The notes below the pieces were generated by a model, which had not been told where the DNA came from, ran no database searches, and saw only the letters and a list, made by a program, of their open reading frames with translations. Shown here one piece after another: positions 16,872-23,919 of a stretch of 23,919 nucleotides of DNA. Made by a program: the position numbers and the translations under genes. Origin of the DNA: CAYXZL01 sp964469925 (GTDB lineage Bacteria > Patescibacteriota > Gracilibacteria > Absconditabacterales > Absconditicoccaceae); NCBI GenBank assembly GCA_964469925.1, contig CAYXZL010000017.1, forward strand, positions 1 through 23,919, given 5' to 3'. How positions within the stretch are numbered: the first letter of the stretch is position 1; every line of letters starts with the position of its first letter.

Positions 16872-19800
16872 ATGATCTTTGTACAGCGTACTTTGTTCTT
16901 AGTGAGGCGTTTTCGACTGCTGGTCGTTTTTTTCTTGGTGCTTGGGTATTCGTTTTTGATTGATGTTCGTCCTACTTTTTCGCAGACTCCTAGTTGTGGA
17001 GATGGGGCTATTGGTAGTTGATGTTCGGTGTATGATAGTCATGGATTTGAGGGTAATGATTGGGGCATGCGGAACGGTGGAGGTGCTGATGCTTTTCTGG
17101 TTTCCAATGCTACCTATGCTAATAATGGTAGTTATTCTCTTGATTTACAGGATGATACGTCGACGTCTGTAGCTTATACTGACTCTTTGGATTTTAGTGA
17201 GGCTCAGTCGATACACATAACGTTTTCGTACTATCCCGTTAGTATGGACAATAGTAGTGAGGATTTCTTCTTGGAGATCAATACTGGTGCAGGTTTTGTT
17301 GTTGTTCAAAATTGGGCTTTTTCCGTGGATTTTGTTAATAACACGAGATATGATGAAGTTGTTAGTGTTGCGGGACCCTTTAGTAGTAGTACTGTTATAA
17401 GATTTAGACTTGATGCGTCAGGTAATGCAGATGATGTCTATTTTGATGATATCGAGATTAGTATTTGTGCTAGTGAGGCGTGTGATGATGGTAATCTTAT
17501 TGGTGGCGATGGCTGTAGTGCTAGCTGTAGTTGCGAAGCGGATAATGATAGTGATGGTATCTCTTTTTGTGGTGCTGATGGAAACTTTGGTACGACGGGA
17601 GATAATGATTGTAATGATGGTAGTGGTAGTATCTATCCATGAGCGACGGAGCTATGTAATAGTCTCGATGATGACTGTGATGGTGAGGTGGATGAGTGAG
17701 ATGTGTGTGGATGAGGTAGTTGTGGTGATGCAACTATTGATGGAGGTGAGTGATGTGATGATGGTAATACTAATGATGGTGATGGATGTAGTAGTAGTTG
17801 TGCGATAGAAACATGATTTAGTTGTACATGAGCACTATCGCTCTGTACTACTGTTTGTGGAGATAGTGTTATTGCAACCATTGGCAGTACCTGATCTGTC
17901 TTATATAGTGAAAGCGACTTTGATGGTGTGACTGCATCGAATCTTTTCAATCCTTATGGCTTGACTGGGATTGATCATACTATTGTTCACCAGACTGTGT
18001 GAGGTAATCCATGAGAGTATTTGAGTATTACCCAGTTGAGAGATAGTCCTATTGCAAGCAGAATTTTTAGCTATTTTTATCCTGTTCCAACAAACTTTTC
18101 TTTGTCTTCTGGACAGATAGAATCGCTAGACTTTGTGTTGGATGGGTGAAATATCGGTAATGTGTACGTATCCTGAACACAGTCATTTAATGGAGAGACC
18201 TATTACAATGATGCGTTTACGACTATGTCCTATGGTGCATTGGTCAAACAATGATCGTTAGAGGTTCAGTTTTGTGGATTTGATGTGACTCCTGACGTGT
18301 GATGGGCTACGCAAAACTGTGTTATTACAAGAGAGCGTTTGGTAAGTGAAGGTTTTGACCTGTCGAGTGGAGCTACTGCTTTAGAGTTATGATTTTATGC
18401 AGCTAGTTATTCTAATGCTAATGTACAATGATGAGTTGATAATTTTTCTCTTACGGTCCATTATGCTGATGCGAATGACTTTTCTGAGGAATGTGATGAT
18501 GGATGAACAGGTACAGGTGATGGATGTAGTGACCTTTGTCAAATAGAATTTGGATATAGCTGTAGTGGAACTCCATCTGTGTGTGGATGTACGGTGGATA
18601 GTGATAATGATGGATTGACCGATTGTGAAGAATGACAATGAGATCTTGATAATGATGGTATTAGAAACTATTTGGATACTGATGATGATGGTGATGGGAT
18701 TTTGACGGTAGATGAATTTGCTTTGCTACTTTCTGGTTATGGGTTGAATGAGTACGATCTAGAAGAGACGGGTGCGGTTGCTCTATCTGATGCACTAAAG
18801 CCTTATACGACAACTCTTGATAGGGATCAAGAAGGTGATGCTAATGATTATATCACTATTGAGGTTCAACCAGAGTGAAGTACTGATGTTACTAGCGGTT
18901 GTGAAATCACTCAGGCTGCTACATTACCAGCGTCTACTTTTGGTAGTGATATTTACAGTTTCCCTTTTGATACTACGTTGTTTGATGTGAGGTGATGTGC
19001 TAGTGTAACGGTGCATCAGTACTATTATGGCGTTAGTGATATGAATGGTTATATATATAGGAAATATGGGACTATTCCTGGATGAACATGAGGGCAGTGA
19101 TGGTATACGTTGACGTGAGCTAGTTTTGGCATGACGACTCTTGGTGGTCAATACGTGGGAACTGTTACATACACGATTCAAGACAATGGTGTCTGAGATG
19201 AGTGTCCTGAAGTAGGCTATATCTGTGATCCAGGGTGACCTGTACAGGGAAGTGGATGAACGGCTGTGTGTGGAAACGATATACGGGAGTATTACAATAG
19301 TGGTTTTTCTTTTACTGGTCATGTCAAAATCAGTGAAAATATTGGAGGCATTAATTTGGATGCATCTGACTTTTTTGGTTCGGAGATCGGCATTATAGGA
19401 GATTTGGATAATAATGGTTATGTAGATATCACTGTATGAGCATACCAGGATGATGATGGAGGTACCAATAGGGGTGCTGTGTACAATATTTTCTTGACAG
19501 GTGGTTCTACTGTTTTGTCTGTACAGAAAATTAGTGCTAGTACTGGTTGACCTTCTTTGTGATTAAGTAACAGTGATTTTTTGGGAGTATGAGTGGCATG
19601 AGTGGGCGACTTAAATAGTGACTGATGGGAAGATATTGCTGTCGGTGCCTACGGATGAGATGATGGTGTAAGTGCCGGTTGAGAGATCTATATTTTGTTT
19701 TTGACTTGAAATGGTACATACACGAGTTCCCAGAAGATTAGCAAAACGACATGAGGAGGTCCAAGTGCGATTTTAGCAAGTGATAATTTCGGTAGAAGTA

Positions 19801-22800
19801 TTACGAGGATTGGTGATTTGGATGGAAACTGAACTCCTGAACTGTTGGTTGGTGCTCCTGGTGATGATGCTGGAGGTAGTGCTGCTGGTACAACCTATGT
19901 ATTGTTTATGAATACTGATGGTACTGTTAGTGCTGTGCAAGAGATCGGTGAGGGTGTTGGTGGTGGTCCTGCTGTTTTGGATGCGTCTGATTTTTTTGGT
20001 TATAGTGTCGCTGGTATTGGAGATCTCAATGATGATGGGTTTGGAGATGTTGCTGTCGGTGCCTATGGAGATGATGATGGTGGTAGTGCTAGGGGTGCTG
20101 TCTATGTCTTGATGTTAACTTGAGATGGTACTGTTTATGCAACGCAAAAGTTGAGCCATAATGTGTGATGATTGGGTACGATCCCAAGTAATAGTGATCA
20201 ATTTGGTTTCAGTGTGTGATGAGCTGGTGATTTGGATGGCGATAATATAGAAGATATTTTGGTGTGAGCTAATGGAGAAGATGATGGTGCAAGCAATATG
20301 TGATGATTGTATGTATTGTTTATGAACACTGATGGTACTGTGAAGAGTAGGCAAGTGATTACTGCACTTTCTCCTAACAATCCTTACTATGGAACGACGG
20401 GTTTGACGTTGTACTATGGAAACGGTGTGAGATGATTTGAGTCAGATATTAATGGTGATGGCTTGAGAGATCTCATCGTTGGTGCATATGGGGACGAGGA
20501 TTACGGTACTGATGCGGGAGCGGTTTTCATAACCAACATTCTCTATGATCAGGAGTGATGTGATGATGGTAATCTTATTGGTGGCGATGGCTGTAGTGCT
20601 AGCTGTAGTTGCGAAGCGGATAATGATAGTGATGGTATCTCTTTTTGTGGTGCTGATGGAAACTTTGGTACGACGGGAGATAATGATTGTAATGATGGTA
20701 GTGGCAGTATCTATCCATGAGCGACGGAGGTGTGTAATAGTCTCGATGATGACTGTGATGGACAGATTGATGAGTGAGACGTGTGTGTGGGGAATACTAA
20801 TCCAACCATTAGTGATATCGTACATCAGACGATAGTGGAGGACTGAGGAACTGGTGTTAGTTTTACTATTACTGATGCTGAACAGACACTTTCTTGTGTT
20901 ACCAGTATTAGTGTTAGTAGTAGTAATACTGGTGTTATAACAACGGGTAATATTGTTAGTAGTTGAACAGCACCTAACTGTACGCTTACTTTAAGTGGTA
21001 ACACGAATGCCTATGGGACTAGTTTGATCACGGTGATTGTGAGTGATGGTACTGGTGGGACGAACCAAGATACTTTTGTGTTGACGGTAACGAGTGTGAA
21101 TGATAATCCTGCTATCAGTGACGTGACTGATAAGACAATGTTGGAAGATGGATGAACGGGAGTAAGTTATACGATCAATGATGTAGATCATACACTGAGT
21201 TGTGCTACGAGTTTGAGTGTGGTGAGTAGTAACACTAGTGTTATCAATACGGGGAATATCGTGGTTGGTTGAAGTGCACCAAACTGTACGGTGACCTTGA
21301 GTGGAAACACGAATGCCTATGGAACCAGTTTGATCACAGCGACTGTGACAGACGGTAGTGGCTGAAGTGCACAGGATACGTTTACCTTGACGGTGACGAG
21401 TGTGAATGACAGTCCAACCATTAGTAATATCACAGACAAAACTATTGTGCAAGACACCGTTACTGGTATTAGTTACACTATTAGTGATATCGATCATACA
21501 TTGGACTGTAGTAGTAGTATTAGTGTGTCTCCAAGCAATCCTAGTTTGATTACTACGGGTAATATTGCTAAGTCGGGTAGTGCTCCTTCGTGTATTCTTA
21601 CTCTTACTCCTACTGCCAGTACTACTGGTACTAGTACTATTACGGTGACAGTAGCGGATGCTAGTGGTGCGAGTAATGAGGATGCTTTTGTTTTAACTGT
21701 AACTAGTGCTGCTGGTGGATGATGAGGTGGCGGCGGTGGTAGTAGTACGCCAGTGGTTGCGACGAGTGCCGTCTGTGGTAATGATGTGTGGGAATATAAT
21801 GCGGCAAGTGGCTTTAGTTTGACGAGTCATGTTACTATTAATGAGCTTGATGTTGCTGGTTTAGATCTTGGAGACACTTTTGGTGAAAGTATTGACTTGA
21901 TTGGTGATCTTAACAATGATGGTCATGAAGACTTGATTGTTGGTGCTCCTGGTGATGATGATGGAGGTACAGATAGGTGAGCAGTGTACATTCTTTTTAT
22001 GTCTGGAACTACGGTCAGTAGCACAAGGAAGATAAGCTATACTACGGGATGAGGCGATGCTTTTACCTTAGCTAACTATGACCTGTTTGGTTTTCGTGTT
22101 GCCTGATTGGGTGATTTGAATAATGATGGGTATGAGGATGTGGCTGTGGGTGCTATTCAGTGAGAGCACCAATATGGTAATGCTTATTGAGAGGTGTATA
22201 TTTTGTTTTTGACCTGAGATGGTGGCATTCTCAGCTATTCTATAATTGGTGCTGCTGAGCAAGTATGAGTCATGCCTCTTGCTGCAAATGACTGGTTTGG
22301 TAGTGCTATCGCTAACTTGGGTGACTTGAATAATGATGGTTTCCCCGATATAGCGGTTGGTGCCTATGGTGATGACACGGGATGATCCGATGCTTGAGCA
22401 ATGTATGTTATTTTCTTAACTGGTAATGGTACTGTTGTATCTCATACAAAGATTGCTAACTCTACCGGTGGTTTGACTCTTAGTGTTCCTGCTGCTGGTT
22501 ATTTTTCTTTTGCTGCTGGCAACATTGGCGACCTCAATAATGATGGATTTACTGATCTGGCTGTCGGTGCCCTTGGTCTGGACACCTATTGAACTAATAA
22601 GGGTGCTGTCTATGTCTTGATGTTGACATGAGATGGTCGTGTTGTGAACAACGTGTTGTTGGCTAATGGGATTGGGTGACTGGGGACGATAGGAACGAAC
22701 TTTGATGAAGTTGGTTCGGCTATTTATGGTCCATGAGATCTTGATGGTGATGGGGTTCCTGATATGATAGTATCGTCACCTGGTGAGGATGAGGGATATC

Positions 22801-23919
22801 TTGATGTTGGTGGTCTCTATGTTTTGTATATGTATAGTAGTGGAAGTGTTAAAACCAGGACTGATGTTTTGGCTACATCTCCTAGTCATCCTTTTTATAA
22901 CGCTGGTGTTACCAATGTTGATTATGGTAGGTCGATTACAGCATTTTCTGGTGATTTAAACGGAGATGGTTTGTTGGAATTGGTTGTCAGTGCGGTGGGG
23001 GGTAAAGAACTTGAAGATAATCTGACCTGATCGTTTTATATTTCTTATTTTTCTTTTCCTAAAGAATGATGTGATGATGGGGACGTGAGTGGATGAGATG
23101 GTTGTAGTGCTACTTGTAGTTGTGAGACGGATAATGATAGTGATGGTTATTCCTTTTGTTGAGCTGATGGTGATTTTGGAACAATAAGCGATAATGATTG
23201 TAATGATACAACCTGAGCCGTTTCTCCTGGTGCTACAGAGGTGTGTAGTAACGGTATTGATGATGATTGTGATGGAGATGTTGATGAGGAATGATGTAGT
23301 GGTGGCAATACTGATCCTATCATTAGCAATATTACAGACAAAACTATCAGTGAAGATAGTGGTACAGGCATTAGTTACACTATCAGTGATGCGGAACAAA
23401 CACTTTCTTGTACTGGTAGCGTAACCCTTTCTAGTAGTAATACGAGTGTTATCACTACTGGTAGTATTGTAAAAAGCGGTACAGCACCCGATTGTGTTCT
23501 TGTGTTAACATGAGAGGCTCATGCGTATGGAACAACCACTATTACCGTCACTGTTAATGATTGAGAGGGCTGAACAGCACAAGATACGTTTACCTTGACG
23601 GTGACGAGTGTGAACGATAACCCAACGATTAGTGATGTGACCAATAAGACGATAACGGAAGACGGATGAACAGGAGTAAGTTATACGATCAATGATGTAG
23701 ATCATACACTGAGTTGTGCTACGAGTTTAACGTTTACGAGTAGTAATACTGGTGTGATCAGTACAGGCAATATCGTAGCAGCAGGTAGTGCACCAAACTG
23801 TACGGTGACCTTGAGCGGAAACACAAATGCTTATGGAACAAGTTTGATCACTGCGACCGTGACAGACGGTAGTGGCTGAAGTGCACAGGATACGTTTACC
23901 TTGACGGTGACGAGTGTGA
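16872..23919 (+). CDS. Giant secreted modular surface protein (partial; runs off window)
   Basis: One frame of at least 2349 codons, with no TAA or TAG that I found and many UGA read as Gly. Residues 1-40 are a signal-peptide-like segment (basic start, then LLVVFFLVLGYSFLI). Residues 53-200 form a jelly-roll-like domain (DSHGFEGNDWG ... VYFDDIEI). Cys-rich CDDGN-GDGCS-C (DUF4215-like) and MopE-type DCND-YPGATE-CN-DDDCDG-DEG motifs occur at about 202-335 and 538-600, with a calcium-type DxDxDG series up to 617. A first FG-GAP propeller spans 800-1227, Cys/MopE 1229-1307, three 102-residue cadherin/Ig-like repeats 1310-1613, nine glycines, then a second propeller 1635-2065, Cys/MopE 2066-2144, and two more repeats. 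It is probably extracellular, calcium-binding and adhesive. Homology to known adhesins is by domain type only. Confidence 0.9.
17481..17683 (+). repeat. 203-bp near-identical duplicate, copy 1 (Cys-rich/MopE module)
   Basis: Matches 20559-20761 at a constant offset of 3078 bp (1026 codons), with three mismatches by eye. It encodes CDDGNLIGGDGCSASCSC, the DNDSDG calcium-type motif and the MopE-type motif. Both copies are in the same reading frame of the giant gene. Confidence 0.9.
19269..20550 (+). repeat. FG-GAP beta-propeller 1, six recognisable repeats
   Basis: Repeats with cores of the form GDLNxDGxxDxxVGAxGDDDGG begin near 19398, 19605, 19812, 20019, 20226 and 20442, about 207 bp apart. 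The Asp-rich loop is the calcium-binding loop of integrin-alpha-type propellers. It is preceded by a CGND-x-x-EY cap also found at propeller 2. UGA codons occur at many of the glycines. Confidence 0.88.
20559..20761 (+). repeat. 203-bp near-identical duplicate, copy 2 (Cys-rich/MopE module)
   Basis: Second copy of 17481-17683. A more diverged third relative lies at about 23067-23285. The near identity of copies 1 and 2 against the divergence of copy 3 suggests recent duplication or gene conversion. Confidence 0.9.
20799..21710 (+). repeat. Cadherin/Ig-like repeats R1-R3
   Basis: Three tandem units starting at 20799, 21105 and 21411. The first two are exactly 306 nt (102 residues) long. Each starts with N/S-P-x-I-S and contains a TGxSYTIxDxxxTLxC segment, an APNCTxTLSGN-like strand, and ends in TFxLTVTSVND. 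One Cys pair per unit may form a disulfide. A nine-glycine linker (21714-21740) follows. Confidence 0.85.
21774..23064 (+). repeat. FG-GAP beta-propeller 2, six recognisable repeats
   Basis: GDLNNDG-type cores begin near 21903, 22110, 22320, 22527, 22734 and 22950. The cap CGNDVWEY lies 2505 bp downstream of the CGNDI-x-EY cap of propeller 1. The last two repeats have degenerate VGA segments (VSS, VSA). Confidence 0.88.
23313..23919 (+). repeat. Cadherin/Ig-like repeats R4 and R5 (R5 partial)
   Basis: R4 (23313-23618) is exactly 306 nt. R5 starts at 23619 and is cut by the window end. R5 is very similar at nucleotide level to R2 (21105-21410), including long identical stretches such as those around ACGATCAATGATGTAGATCA and CCAAACTGTACGGTGACCTT. 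Confidence 0.85.

Noticed and set aside
17410..17808. Met/Val-rich frame and its minus-strand His-rich counterpart in the giant gene
   Set aside because: Both arise from GATGATGGT-type codon runs of the true frame; the low-complexity composition is a frame-shift artefact.
18387..23705. Numerous minus-strand Ile/Thr/Ser-rich frames opposite the giant gene
   Set aside because: They come from the complement of AGT/GGT/GAT/ACT-rich repeats and from the rarity of TAA/TAG there; none shows a family motif.

Overview
The window comes from a bacterium with a heavily altered genetic code, most likely a Candidate Phyla Radiation member of the Absconditabacteria (SR1) / Gracilibacteria group. Three lines of evidence support this. 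(1) Almost every gene is broken by in-frame UGA at conserved glycines (PrmC DLGTGSG, RsmE GPEGG, the Mur ligase GTNGKT loop), while all 18 complete genes end in TAA (10) or TAG (8). (2) CGA and CGG fall where protein families have tryptophan (YchF, an MTH1-like Nudix, a HARE-HTH domain, ATP synthase b). One CGG is paired with TGG in an internal paralogous module. (3) The 16S rRNA is divergent and has no recognisable CCTCC anti-Shine-Dalgarno core; the gene starts correspondingly lack Shine-Dalgarno sequences. All genes below are read with UGA=Gly and, where stated, CGA/CGG=Trp.

Layout: 1-710 is the 3' part of a 16S rRNA gene, not followed by tRNA or 23S within this window. 834-1643 (-) is a PrsW-type membrane protease. 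1756-2631 (+) is prmC. 2606-3867 (-) holds an RNHCP zinc-ribbon protein and a membrane acyltransferase-like protein. 3895-7895 (-) is an F-type ATP synthase operon in the order a, c (fused duplicate), b, delta, alpha, closed by a terminator; gamma, beta and epsilon are absent from this locus. 8228-16532 is a co-directional plus-strand run: acidic hypothetical protein, rsmE, Mur ligase, Nudix, HAD hydrolase, flavodoxin-fold oxidoreductase, MTH1-like Nudix, ychF, and a sigma-region-4/HARE-HTH regulator, closed by a strong terminator. 16678-16759 is tRNA-Leu(GAG). From 16872 to the window edge is one uninterrupted reading frame (at least 2349 codons) for a giant secreted modular protein.

Functionally, the central genes are housekeeping: ribosome and release-factor modification, cell wall, nucleotide sanitation, and ion-coupled ATP synthesis or hydrolysis, probably Na+-coupled from the c-subunit residues. 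The giant protein combines a jelly-roll-like N-terminus, Cys-rich/MopE and calcium-type motifs, two FG-GAP propellers and 102-residue cadherin/Ig-like repeats. It is a good candidate for a host- or prey-attachment surface protein of an epibiont. No CRISPR array, transposon or prophage was seen.
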